This document shows positions 32,019-43,688 of a DNA stretch of 64,000 bases, in pieces; positions within the stretch are counted from its first letter, which is position 1; every line of letters starts with the position of its first letter. The position numbers and the translations under genes were made by a program. Below the pieces are notes generated by a model that had not been told where the DNA came from, made no database searches, and worked only from the letters and a program-made list of their open reading frames with translations. Origin of the DNA: Colocasia esculenta (taxonomy: Eukaryota > Streptophyta > Magnoliopsida > Alismatales > Araceae); the NCBI GenBank assembly GCA_014218235.1, contig CM024758.1:72364206-72428205 (forward strand), given 5' to 3'.

Positions 32019-34440
32019 ATGGCTTCATCTAGGGCTCCTGAAGGTTCTCTGTTCTCCCCGGAGCAGTTCCAAAGACTGTCTTCGACCAAAGCCTCTATTT
32101 GCCCAGGGAAAATAGTGGATTTCAGTCAGCTATCGGGTAGACTTAGTTGGGTAGAGGAAACCCTAGCAGCCATGGGGTGGTCGAGGCTCTGTCAGATTTC
32201 AGAACCGACTTTTACGAGTGCTCTGAAGGCTTTCTTCTGTCTCTCCAAATCTCAGCAGACGGATCTGTTACAGGCTTAGTGAAAGGTAAATCAATCACTA
32301 TCTCTGAAAAACTTCTTGTAGAAATCTTGGATTGCCCGAGCTCTGGACATAAGATCAATGAAATCGTGTCCATGGAGAAGCAAAAATTGGAAGTTATTGA
32401 AAATTTAGGCTCCATCACTAAGAAAGGGCTCCTTATCAATGAGCACTCCACAGAAAAGAGATTTCTACACTCAATCATCACCAACATCATCACTCGCAGG
32501 GCAAGTACTCACTCTTCCATTACATTCCGAGACGGGAGTTTATTATTTTGGGCTATTCAGCGACACAAGGTCAACTTGCCTTCCATTATTTTGAAAGGAT
32601 GGCATGTTCCAAGAACCTACAGGAGTCCCTTCCCTATGGGCCCCTGCTAACCCTTGTGTTCAGAGATTTTCGGTGGACTTAACTGATGAAGTGTCCACCT
32701 CTGTGAAGAAAAAGATAGGGCTCTCCCTCTGAGGCAAAGCCACTATGTCTTGGAGAATAAAGCTCAGAATGTTTGGATAAGGACTCTAAGTGTCCACCTG
32801 AAGTACCAAGTGTACAGCCTGGCGGCAGTTCAGGTTCAAGCTGAGAGAAAGATCAAGCAGTAGAGTTAGAGCAGCAACTGTCAGTACTTGAAGTTCAACC
32901 CTCTGAGCAGCAGTTGGAACGGAATGATCAGGAGTCAGACCCTCAGGTCATGACCTTTAAGAGAAGGGTTAGAAGGAAACTTATGAAGTCAGGTCAACCA
33001 GTCTTCCCCTCTCAATCCTTATCTATTTTTTCTCCCTCCGTTGCTCAAGATCATCCATTTGCTTCTGATCCTTCTCCCCCACCAGTTGCTGAACTGCCTC
33101 CTCCACCTCCTACTCAACCTACTCTTTCTATCCCCACTTCACCTTCTCCCTCCACTTCACAACCAACAGTAGACCCTCATGTAAATACCTCCATTTCCTC
33201 ATTCCTCTAAAATATCATTTCAAAACTCTTGAGGTAGATGTTCCAAGCCTTCACACTCAACCTCCACACTTTTTTGCTTCTCTTCCTTCACCATCTATCT
33301 CATTCACACTTAGCTCTACACCAGGACTATCATCCGGTGTAAGCTCTCAAAGTCATGGATCCCTTCTTCCACCTTTTGGTATGCTCTCACTCATCACTCT
33401 GAACATTACATGAAATTGTTCAAAGAATTCCTTTCAATAAAAGTTTTCTTGAAGTCCATGGGATGTCAGATACAAATTTGAAGACTGGCTCCCTCTTCTC
33501 ATCAAACAAAACTATTAAGTCCTTATGACTGATGTAAACTTAATTACACAGAAAAGCCACAGTCTTTCCCCATCAGACTTTCTTAATACTTACCCCACTG
33601 AAGCAGAAATTTTCTTATCAGCCAAGTCTCGAAACCCTCTTCTGACTGTCCACCAACACCTTAATCTTAGGTTCTTTGACTGTTTGGTACTCTCCTGAGA
33701 AATCTCCAGACTGATTTTGCTAGGATGAGGACTTTCAATGAAGAAAGGTTCAAGCTTGGTCTTCTAGATGTAAATAAAGGGCAATGGAGGATGATCCTTC
33801 AAGGTAACAGACCTATTACTCCCTCCATGACCATTGGTTTGCCCTCCGAACTGCATCCCAGTTTAGTAGGTGTCATTTCATCTAGGAAGTAGTTTGCCAA
33901 TTTAGTCCTCAACATGCACATTAGGATAGCTGCAAGATTTAAGGTCAAATACAACATTAAGCTATCCTTCCACAGATTTGTAGTCATGAATGCTCCCAAG
34001 AGCTCTCAGCACATGAAAGAATTCCAGCATTGCTTTGCAGAGTCTGAGAGACTAAATGAAGAAGAATGGGCAGCAGCATATCCTGAACTTAGTGCAGAAT
34101 GTAGAAAACTTAAGCTATCCCCTGCAGTTTTTCTTCTCAAAGGATATGACAATCTTAGGAAGACTTCTTATGAGAAAGGATTCAGAGGTACATCATTTAC
34201 TATTAGGCCAAGGATGCAGCTCACTCCCAAGGTCTTCACTAGAATGTCACTGTTCATGCCTTCCTATCCTTAGCTGCTAAGAAGAGATTTATTCCCTTAG
34301 GGGAACCCTGTATGATGATAAGTACCATAGAAGACTCAGCTGGTATCATCGCCGGCATGTTAAGTCATATAGGGAATCCCTTCCAGGGACTTCCTACAAC
34401 ATAGATCCTTGTAAGTTTGAAAATTTCTTCCCCGGACAAT
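32019..34440 (+). pseudogene. Env-like region of SIRE-type copia element
   Basis: The first frame starts MASSRAPEGSLFSPEQFQ at 32019. With one shift near 32200 it continues through LVKGKSITISEKLLVEILDCP, a block typical of the 'putative plant transposon protein' domain found after pol in SIRE-type elements. A Pro/Ser-rich stretch follows (33040-33200). Further fragments at 33420-34275 include RIAARFKVKYNIKLSFHRF and a helical, charged block. Many stops break it. Its function in the family is unknown; the env label rests on position. Confidence 0.65.
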
Positions 34441-34665
34441 GAGAAGATACTCTGGGTTCTTCTTCAGCCTTTTCTAGCTCGCATCCCCTCTTCTGTATTA
34501 CCCTAGCTCCACCTTACATCATAATGTATCATTTCAGCAATCATAACTTTGTTCTTATACTTGTTGTGTTTTTTTTTAACCTTTTTTTTAATGTCACAAA
34601 GGGGGAGGGAAAGAGAGAAAGAGAGAAATCAAACTTGTTTGATCTAAAAGATTTTTGTCATTAAC

Positions 34666-34680
34666 AAAAAGGGGGAGAAT
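34666..34680 (+). promoter_or_regulatory. Polypurine tract of copia element 2
   Basis: aaaaagggggagaat abuts the LTR start at 34681. Confidence 0.8.
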
Positions 34681-34947
34681 TGTTTAGCAACCTTTTTTCT
34701 ATCTTTTGTTTACTAAAAATCTATCACAATATTTTTTGTTATGACAAAATCTTTTAATAATTCTTTTCACCTTTACTATTATGGAAATAGCCTAAAAGAA
34801 CCTCCGACTCCTTAAAAGTCAAAGTTGGGCGTACTCCGATTCATATAAGTCGAAGTCCCCTATCTATTTGTTGGCACTCCGACTTCCCAAAGAAGTCAAA
34901 GTCATTGCTTTCTCACTCCGACTTCAATGAAGTCGAAGTAGTAGTAT
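34681..34947 (+). repeat. Copia element 2, start of 3' LTR
   Basis: It begins tgtttagcaacc right after the polypurine tract. From about 34795 it contains repeated ccgacttc and gaagtcgaag words forming hairpin-like pairs. It is cut at 34948 by another LTR. Its continuation was not found in the window. Confidence 0.75.
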
Positions 34948-36900
34948 TGTCACGCCCCGACGCAGAATATCGGAACGCGAGGCAGTTGCAAGTAAACGGG
35001 TACAGAGCAAGTACTAGACATCAAACCATTGCACAATGAATAATACTAAAGCAAATTCATTCATAATAACTTTTCCAATGTCTAGTTACAACCACTAATA
35101 TCAGAGCCATTCTATAGGGCCCAATTACATTGAAATTAGCAAAAGACTAAACTAAGACTCTATCATATTTCTAGGACGCTAGGGTACTCGTGATGTCACT
35201 CTGGTCGTTCCCATCTCTGAGTGTATGGTGCATCCTCGGTCTCACCTGAGAACACAATGACAAATAACGTAGGGTGAGCGATAACGCCCAGTAGGACTTA
35301 AATCTCAGGCTCAAGAGGCTTTAAATAATTAATGCATTAAAGGCAGAGTACTAATGATAGAGCGAGAAAGTCAAGTATGGTAAAAAGATAGTAGGATAGC
35401 GCAAGATAGAAATAACAAGACTTTCCAATTATAGACTTTCCAAAAATAGCATGTCGGGGAATAGCATAAAATAGCAAGATGGCNNNNNNNNNNNNNNNNN
35501 NNNNNNNNNNNNNNNNNNNNNNNNNNNNNNNNNNNNNNNNNNNNNNNNNNNNNNNNNNNNNNNNNNNNNNNNNNNNNNNNNNNAGCTGGCAGTGACGCAC
35601 GTCACGGGCTAGATGTCCTACCTTACAAGTCAGCGGCAAATACGAGCAAATACGAGAAAAGCAAGTAAAGAACTAGAGTATAGAGTAGTACCTCCACGTC
35701 TGTGCGTGGGGAGAATCCGGCCATGTCACAGTCCCAAGTACAAAATAACTAATTTAAATTCTTACAATTTAATTTAGGCCCCTCCACGCAGGGAGGTAAA
35801 GGCTACAATTATAATCTCGGGACTTTCGTTGGACCGGCAACGCTCTTGCAATTTCTGGATGGGCAGGCGGTGCGGAGGCGGACCTGGTCGAGAACAGGCG
35901 GCCGTGGACGCTAGCTGGTGCTGACACAGTTGTTCGGGCGAGGCGCAGAAGGTGCTGACGAAGGCGGGGTGCGCACGGAGAAGGGGCTCGAACCAGCACG
36001 GGGTGGTTTTGGCCGACGCGGACGCAGGCGCCGGTGGAGGGCGGAGTGGACGAGCGGCCTCACGTGGGTGTTGTCGGCGGCCCCAAGCACGGGCGTGCGG
36101 ACGGGGGGGCCCACGCGTGCGCGCAGTTGACGCGGTGCTGGAGAGGGCAGGGCGCCCTCGGACGCGTGCGGTGCAGCGCAGTTGGGGGTTCGCGGAGGCA
36201 GGTGGACGGGGGCGAGGCAGCGCGGGAGAGGGGGGGGGGGGGGGCGCGACAGGGCGGCTACAGGCGGGTGGCGTTGGCGCGGCGTTGTGGGGCTGACGCC
36301 GGGGTGACGCGGGGCTGGAGAGCCAGGGGGCGGGCGGCACGCGGGCTGGGGCGCTGGCGTGTGGCGGCGCAGGCGCCAGGGGGAAGGCGCCGCAGACCGG
36401 GTCGGGCTGTCGCAGGGGTGGCGTTGGGCAGGCGGTGCAAACAGGGATGCGAGGGAAGGCGGGCGACAGAAGAAAACCAGGGGAGGGGCTTCGCGGCGAG
36501 CTTCTCGCCGAGCCCTTCGCGGGTTTCTTTTGTAGCGGAAGAAGGAGAGCAGCGGCTTCAAGATTTTCTCAAATGCAAAATAATCTGTTCTATTTCTCCA
36601 AATCGGGTTTTACAAGTATTTAAAGAAGTTTGGGCTAATCCCAATCCCAGTAAAGCACCTAAATACCTATCATATTAAAACACTTCAAAGTAATCCTATC
36701 AGAACTAAATAATGATAAATTCGGAACAGAAAATAAGTAAAAATAGAAAGATACTAAATGGGCCCCAATTGGCCCAACTACACAGTCTATGGACTCATGG
36801 ATGTAAACTCTACACCATGGGCTCGTCGCCCAACCATATCGACGCCTCTGTAGCGTGCTGTGCTCCCGACGGCGATAAACCAGCTCCGGGTTGAAGCGGA
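34948..36900 (-). repeat. GC-rich LTR, probably minus-oriented, spanning an assembly gap
   Basis: The left edge reads tgtcacgcccc, the complement of a common gypsy LTR end (ggggcgtgaca). The block near 35270-35300 (gcccagtaggacttaaat) resembles, in reverse, a block of the LTR at 10004 (near 13450). A minus-strand TATA candidate (ctttaaatact) lies near 36610-36620, followed on that strand by a GC-rich leader. The right edge was not found and is set at about 36900 by the change in base composition. The Pro/Arg-rich frames here are compositional. Confidence 0.5.
35484..35583. other. Assembly gap (100 N)
   Basis: Exactly 100 N, the usual placeholder for a gap of unknown size. The two sides may not be adjacent in the genome. 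Confidence 0.99.
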
Positions 36901-39305
36901 CCCGGCTCTCTCGTGTCCTCACCACTAATGCTGATTTCCACTTGTATTTTCTGTGGCATCAAGAAGAGAATATGAATAATCTGTTTGGCAAGTGTGGGAT
37001 TATGGAATTGCTTGGAAGGTCTTGTTTAGGTTGTAATATATCTGGAATAGATGGGTTAGTAAATTCTCCTTTCAAGCCCCAGGGAGCCTGTGTTCCACTG
37101 TGTCTGAGAGGGAGAATAGGACTATATCCTTCCTGCTATGATGTGAGCCATCTTAGCTGAAAGGAACAACACAGAATCAGGGATGATGTCAATCGCATTT
37201 TGACATCCCGAAGATAGGTCTTTTCGAGATGCAAGTGGCCGAGGATGCTGCAGTTTTATTACTAAAAAACTTGGAGGAAGCTTCAATTGAGAATGCCCTT
37301 TTACGAGATTTCTCGTATTATCTTTGCTTTATTTCCTTGGTAGATCATCCTGCATCTCTGTTGCTTATTCTTATCTGATTTGAGGTTTCAATGAGGCTGT
37401 ACTGTATGGGACCTTGAGTGTGTTGTGCTGTTGTCACTGTTCTTTACGCCCCCTTTTCATGAACTGTGTCCTTATCATCAAACTGAAAAGAAGTGATCAA
37501 GTAGATCATTTTTCAGAGTAGGTCGAAGTTTGCAGCTATCATGGGGAATTCAAACAAACTGTATGTAAAAGGGCACAGATTGCAATAGCTCCTGCCAACT
37601 AAAAAATAAGAAGGTAGCTGTAACTTTAACCGAGAACCAAGTGATTGCTCTTTCCTACTTCAGAAATTATGTCCATGATTCATGAACAGTACAGAACACT
37701 ATCTTTATGTGATTGATTCATCAGATTCTGGAGTTGGTGATTGGATTGCCGATCAACTCTTTTATGAGATCATGTCGAATGTGTTTGATTACATTTTAGA
37801 AAGAGTTATGTTTGTCTTGGACATCAGAGAAATCTTAGGTTGTTTAACCTCTGATATTGCATGGCACTGGTATGAGATTGCTATAATTAATATTGCTGCA
37901 TACAGAGGATAACGTTGGACTTGCATTATTTTTTATCTGCTCTCTACACTTATTCAAAGACACTTCATGTGTGATTAATAAAATCTTTCAACCATCCTGG
38001 AGAACCCAGCTCATCTAATTTTGACTGTATTTTGCTATCTTGCATATTTGTCCTTGTCTACCTCCTGTCGGAACCGACAATCCCATGGAAGAACCCGAGA
38101 CAATTAAAGTCTCCAATAATGCACCAAGATTTGTTTTATAATAATGCTGATACCAACAACTCCTGGAAATAACTTGTTGATGTTCATCATGTGGCCCATC
38201 ACCTAAGTGATAAAGCGCATTTTACTTCTACCATCATAATTATGCTACCCGTCTAAGTAAACTTCCTTTTATTTCTTCTCAGGATGTGGCGGCAATAATG
38301 TGTTGGGATCTTATTACTATTATAATGTGCAAGAATTAATAATGTGTTTCAGATAAATTCAATCATGGACAATGTATAATAGGTGGTTCAAAATGTTAAG
38401 AAGTAACAAGAGGCTTCCGCATAACATTGCATGAAACTTTTGGGATTTTCCACCCATATCTTAGCATGACTTGAAATGTATATGAAATAATTAATAGTTG
38501 TGTGCGAGAATGAATGGAGTCAGAACATGTTTCCTTGTACCACCCAATAGCTGAGCATGACTTCTCTCAACACAGATTCCCCCTCACTGAGCTTACACTC
38601 CAAAACATGACAGAGAGAACAAAATTTTGTCTGAATGACCGAAACTCCAAAGGAGGAGCAATATTCAATGCTTAAATTAGATGAGGCAAGTTTTCCAGCG
38701 GCTATAATTATTTCTTTCTCCTTGATAACACTGTTTGATTTTTTATGGGTACTTTCCCTTATCAATCTTCCTGAGAGAAGTGTAATGCTAATGTTCATCC
38801 AACTCTTTGGTCATTCTCTATGCTTGTTTTGCTACTTATTGGAGTTAGAGTCACACATGTTGTTTAGGCAGAACTCTACTGCTTATGTGCTGCAATAGCA
38901 TCTTCACAGTTAACTTTGGTTCCCCCCCTCCACCAGTGACCTGCCCCTCCCTACTTGAGACAAGATATCTGCCTTGCTAACTCTCGCAAATGTCAAATAA
39001 TCCTGTTTATGTTAATACCTAATGGCAAAACTCTTTGATGATGCATGCTAATTAAGTTACTCATCCTCTTATTTTACCATTTTTTGCTATATACGGCTGC
39101 TCTTTCATAAAATTCTTGGACATTACTCCTTAGCATTGTTGCTGATGTTCTTTTGCACGGAAACATATATCACTAAAATTTTAGCAAGTTTAATATTTTT
39201 TTTATTTCATCTGTGCATATGATGAATGCAGTAAACAAATGATCAGTGACCATATGTAGTCTGTTTTTATGTTGCTACTGATTTTTGTTGTTCTTTGCTG
39301 TCTGT
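36901..39305. other. Low-copy, possibly intronic sequence
   Basis: No transposon hallmarks. Base composition, short exon-like open stretches (for example 37180-37370, reading FDIPKIGLFEMQVAEDAA) and T-rich runs resemble introns of a plant gene. The 76-codon frame at 37682-37912 has no family I know. I cannot assemble a gene model. Confidence 0.4.
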
Positions 39306-39312
39306 CTTAAGG

Positions 39313-39405
39313 TGGACCGCTGCTGGAACCCTTCAATCAAAATATCATTCTAAAATGGCCGGAATGAATGCACCTGTAGTGAGGCCAAGGGAAGCAGGAA
39401 ACTGA
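39313..39405 (+). CDS. Candidate terminal exon of an unidentified gene
   Basis: A pyrimidine-rich stretch ending ctgtcttaag looks like a 3' splice site. It is followed by an open stretch reading WTAAGTLQSKYHSKMAGMN and then APVVRPREAGN before a TGA. The stretch after the stop is AT-rich and looks like a 3' untranslated region. The short basic tail looks like a real protein end. I do not recognise the protein, and no upstream exons could be joined with confidence. Confidence 0.45.
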   Translation, partial: WTAAGTLQSKYHSKMAGMNAPVVRPREAGN

Positions 39406-39944
39406 AATCGAGTGCGGAGGAGTGGGGTATGAAATAGATTTTAGCTTGGTAGATCACCGTAATGATCGGCTGGCGCAAGTGAATTGTCAGCCATACAATT
39501 TGGCCAGCCAAATTATTGTACTCGTTAAGTTGGAATGGTATTTATATATTGCCGTTTCTCTTTACCCGAAGAAAATGCTATAATTTTCCCTACTACGTTA
39601 CTGGTCTCCACTGGTTCAATATATATGGCCCTACCAGTCTTTTTGCAGTTATGTTATATTGTGTTTATTGTAGATGGAGAACAGTCTAGTGGTGGATTAA
39701 GAGTTTTGTATTTCTAACGGTGCTATTGACATTGACGGGTTGTTTTCACTGCTACGCTACTTTTTTTGCATGAATTCTTTTCCCAGAGGGATACTAGATT
39801 TTTAGTTGGGGTTAATGGTTTACTGAATCCTGTTCTAACCCTATAAGGCTAGAACCAGTGTGGAAGTTAATTCACCATGAGCATTCGTAACCTTGCTTAT
39901 TGACCTCATGAGGTAGTAAATGGAAACGAGGTCTTCAGCGCCCC

Positions 39945-40303
39945 TTCCGTTATCGTACGAGGGGGACTTCATAGGATTTCTAATGCACATACATGGGTCT
40001 CTGCAGGCAAAGATTAAAGTTGATACCTACGAAGCTTCCCAAATCATATTTGGTGATAACCGTCTAGTTTGACTGACCATGAAGCTTAGAAATGACAGCC
40101 AATGGAGAAGAAAGAGAACAGCGTGGAAGAATCTGTCAGGTACTTTCTATTATATCTTTTCTATTCTATTCCCCCCCCCCTCTCTTTTTCATTGTAGGCG
40201 AAAGGGGCCAGAGCAATGAATGTGGAAGAGTTTTAGGCCCGCAAGATGCTAGTGTGGGGCAACACGATGGAAATGATTATAGTTTTGGTGATTACGTGGA
40301 ATA
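39945..40303 (+). CDS. Exon-like stretches of an unidentified gene
   Basis: After a ctctgcag acceptor-like site at about 40005, a frame reads AKIKVDTYEASQIIFGDNRL and stops near 40071. Right after it, from ATG 40079, a frame reads KLRNDSQWRRRKRTAWKNLS up to a GTACTT donor-like site (about 40139). A possible next exon begins after cattgtag (about 40196) and ends at a TAA at 40303. These are splice-consistent by eye but unproven, and no homology is recognised. Confidence 0.3.
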
Positions 40304-41434
40304 ACATGTTGCCTGCAGTATTTTCGAAGGAGTGCTGCTTCAATCTGTGAAGGGAAAGTCTTGTTGCAAACTTTTGGTTTGCAACAAGACTCGCAAACCC
40401 CAAACGGATAGAAAGCAGATGCCTCATTATTAGTGGGACACTTGTGCCACCCCGTGTCACGTTAGCACGGCGAATGTGGGGCCCGGGTGCAGGTCAATTT
40501 TGTGGGGGGGGGTTGCCCGGGTAGTAATCTTTTTTCTTTTTGAAGAGTGTTATGACGTTGACAAAGACCCATTCCAGCATGTTTGACTGTTACTTGGAAG
40601 TCGGATCACTGTTCCACTTCCGCCAGATAACCACAATATGTCCGAGTTGATGTGAATTGTGCTCCAAATAATTTTATTACTTGAAAGAAAGAAAGAGAGA
40701 GAGAGAGGAGAAAGTCTTGTTAGATTTACAACTAATAAAATTGCTTGTTACTCTTCTTATAGGACAATGAGCATTTCTCTTCTCCGTAATACTCCTTTGA
40801 TTGACCTGTCCTGTCTGAAGCTTGGTATCTCCCCACGCTGAAGTTCGGAGCCATATCTGTGGCCTTTCATCTTGTCTGACTGCACCGAGTTGCATAACTG
40901 TACCATCTCTATCTTTTTTAAATCAGAAACATAGAAAAATATATTATAAAAGTAGGAAAAACACAAGATAGCTTGGAATACATTGTCTGAAAGGAAGAGA
41001 GCTTCTCACAACCTGCAACCAACATGCCAGAGGATGGCAGCCCATACCCCCATCCCATGGAAAAGTACCAACAAAAAATATATAGAAGCCATACAATAGG
41101 AACAAGAAAACAAGTGCTCCAGAGCAAAGGCAGTAATCAGGATCCAACAGGATGATTAGAACAGTGAGAGATGAGACAACCAAATCATGGCGAAACTTTG
41201 CTCCAACGGCAAACGGTTGTAAACACTGTGTAGCATAACAGAGATTCGACAGACACATTATAGAGATTGTGCGGATGAACTTCAATACACCAGCTTTACC
41301 AAGGGATCCCATCAAGGGGACAACACAAGGGAGGAACATCACCTGAACAACTAAATATCTCTTCACTGGCTTCCGCAATACATTGATCTTGAAAAAAAAA
41401 AAAAAAGGAGCCAACACAAAAAAGTAAAATAGAA
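40304..41434. other. Genic-type non-coding sequence
   Basis: Contains a minus-strand 185-codon frame (40944-41501), rich in Leu/Phe, that begins inside a MITE and passes through a poly-T acceptor-like site at about 41394-41410. It could include exon pieces of a minus-strand gene (FIRTISIMCLSNLCYATQC), but no family was recognised. Confidence 0.3.
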
Positions 41435-41623
41435 GAGAAAGGTTTATTGCACTTCTAAAAGTACAATTTTGCCATGTCAAATTACACTTCTCTTCTCTCA
41501 TAGGTCCACCTTATCATTCACTTTCAAAAGAAGTACATAGCCCCATGATGAATGGACAATGAAAAAGTAGAAGTCTAATTTGACATGGTAAAATTGCACT
41601 TTTAAAGTGCATAACCCTTTCTC
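41435..41623. mobile_element. MITE, Mutator type, copy 1
   Basis: The ends gagaaaggtttattgcac and its near-complement form terminal inverted repeats of about 55 bp. The exact 9-bp duplication aaaatagaa flanks it (41426-41434 and 41624-41632). A 9-bp duplication is characteristic of the Mutator superfamily. It has no coding capacity. A second copy is at 59397. Confidence 0.88.
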
Positions 41624-41632
41624 AAAATAGAA

Positions 41633-42611
41633 AGGCGTGAGGGGAAGACTAGGAACAAAAAGGCAAAATAACACTGTAGCAAAAGGAAGAAGGGGGAAAT
41701 GGGGAACGAGGGCGGCGGGCAAGAGCCGAAGAGGAGGGAGGAAGCAGGTGAGTGGGCTGATAAGGTGGATTAGGGATGATCAGACTATGTGACGAAAGGT
41801 AGTGGAGCAGTAGAAGGGAGGAGGAGACGAAGGGCGAATTAGGGGGAGAGAGGTGAGGGGGGGGGGGGGGGGGGAATTCGACAGTGGGCAAGAGGAGAGG
41901 TGCGATGGCAGAAGGAATGGGTGGCGGGAAGAGAGATGTTAGGAGGCATATGCAGAGGACCTAAAACGGAGGCAAAATGTAACACGAGGGAGGGGAAAGG
42001 CAGAACCAGATGGATGAAACAAGAAGAAAGGTGAAACAAAAAGTAAAACACATCGCAACTAAGGTGGAAGATACAAGGAGGAAGGTGGGGGGCACCGGTG
42101 GCGAACCCCTCTCCCTCCTCACACAGAACACCGCTACAGGGCTTCTGAAGATCGGCCACCAGTCTGCTGTAAAAATCGACAGTGAACTCGCTGGAGCTGG
42201 CGACGAAGACCGTGCAGGAACCAGATAATGAAAACCCTTGATGAAAACCTGGAGTTTCTCTCTCTAGATTTTCTAGAGAGAGAGGTCCAAACGATATTGA
42301 TATCGGCTCCTTGTCCCACATTTGGGATGGAGCTGCACCATCTCTATGTTTGTATTGAAGCTGCATGGTGCCACATATTCATGAACCTACGGAGATTTGG
42401 GATCTGTAAAATAAGAGAATTTTATGATCTAAAAAACGGATATGCCACCGTCACTAACTTAGGAAAATTCTTAGATGGTTTTGGTCTACTGTCATTAAGA
42501 CTTTATAAAGTTGTATATTCTAATGGAATTTGCAGTGACCCAGTATTTGTTGGGACTTACGGTTCCTGTTTTCAAAATATTGTCAATTTAAGAGTCATTG
42601 GTTTTCTATAG
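41633..42611. other. GC-rich then genic-type sequence without a recognised gene
   Basis: A purine-rich block with an 18-base G run (41857-41874) is followed by 42060-42300, where the minus strand is open and looks like coding sequence (FTVDFYSRLVADLQKPC). Next to it is a short perfect inverted repeat, ctctctctag/ctagagagag, at about 42260-42283. The 127-codon plus-strand frame at 42228-42611 has no family I recognise. Confidence 0.3.
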
Positions 42612-42744
42612 GAGAAATGTTTACTACCTACACTGAGTGGTTTAGTGTTTGCCAGTAGACACATGCAGACGGAGGGCTGTACATGTGTGGGGGGGCCCAT
42701 GTCCGCTCCATGTATCCGCTTCCACCGAGTAGTAAATATTTCTC
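42612..42744. mobile_element. Small MITE with GAGAAAT ends
   Basis: gagaaatgtttactac and, at the other end, gtagtaaatatttctc are near-perfect terminal inverted repeats. The flanks tttctata and tttgtata match 7 of 8 and may be the target duplication. The GAGAAA opening resembles the MITE at 41435. Confidence 0.6.
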
Positions 42745-43683
42745 ATTTGTATATCTAATTTTAGATCAGGCAGTCTTCTGATATTTGAAATGCTACTTAT
42801 ATAACATATCCCTGTGGCAACATTCCTTTTTATCCTGTAAACTATAGTAATTTTCCCGAAACCTCTTGCTTTTATCTCATTAAGGGAGGCTATTCTGCCA
42901 CTACCGACTCATTGTACATGGACATTGTAGGTACAAATGTTGCATAAACATATAAGTGATCCTTATTTAGTTCCGGTATAGGTAATCCATTTGTGATGCA
43001 AATGAGAATAGCAAATGCAAGAGGTCGGGTAAACAAGACGAGCTATTAATAAATAACAAATGTGTTTTCTGTCTTATCCTTCTCTGAGAGTACGTTGCTT
43101 TAAGGCACAGCCACGTCCATATTTTTCTGCAATTGTCAGTGCTCCTATGTTTTTGCAGGGCTGTGCAACGCAAAAAACAATCGAATAAATCGAATTTATT
43201 ATAATATATTATTATAATATATAAATACATATTTTTTTATAATTTTATTATCATTTTAATACATAAAAAATTAATAAAATCATTCACATTCATAAAGTTC
43301 AGTTTGAATCGAACTAAAACAATTTTAATTCATTTAATTGGAGTCGAGTGGATTCGGTACGGTTTAGGTCGCCCAAAAATAGCTAAACCAGGCCGACCCG
43401 TGCATTTAGCAGAAATTCTTATTCCAATTTCCCCAAATGTCCCATTGGCATACGTAATACCGGGGGCGGCGGGGTGTGTGTGTGTGGCTGTGACTGCCCT
43501 GTTTATGTTGAAACCGATAGGGAGATTTATCCCTCACATGGGTGATAAATTTTAACTTATTTTGATAACTGATTTAGGATAAACTCCGGTGATAACTTTT
43601 AACTACATAGATAAAAGGGAGGTAAAAGGAGAGATAAATATTCCACCCATAGAAGAAGGATAAAAATTATCCCTACAGATAAC
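42745..43683. other. AT-rich intergenic sequence
   Basis: No gene seen. A highly AT-rich stretch lies at 43185-43290. The last 150 bp before the Tat element are rich in gataa words that recur after it (56400-56540), so the target may itself have been a DNA element. Confidence 0.4.
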
Positions 43684-43688
43684 TCATC

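Larger units (their letters stand above)
26316..34947 (+). mobile_element. Ty1/copia element 2 with env-like region
   Basis: The order is LTR end, primer site, gag, coiled coil with second zinc knuckle, protease, integrase, RT, RNase H, env-like frames, polypurine tract, 3' LTR. The presence of a long region after pol places it with SIRE-type copia elements. Many stops and shifts are present. Both LTRs are incomplete: the 5' one is cut by the LINE and the 3' one by the LTR at 34948. Confidence 0.85.

Noticed and set aside
35769..36678. Overlapping Pro/Ala/Arg-rich frames up to 216 residues
   Set aside because: Frames are open on both strands because of high GC content. No domain is visible and the block is better explained as LTR sequence.
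37682..37912. 76-codon plus-strand frame as a small gene
   Set aside because: No recognisable family, no coding-like context, and its length is expected by chance in AT-rich sequence.
41857..41874. 18-base G run as a G-quadruplex element
   Set aside because: A single homopolymer next to an assembly with other G runs (22283-22294, 36231-36244) is as likely to be slippage or sequencing error.
43500..43688. A DNA element split by the Tat insertion (gataa-rich flanks at 43500-43688 and 56302-56545)
   Set aside because: Flank similarity is only in word content. I could not define terminal repeats or a duplication.
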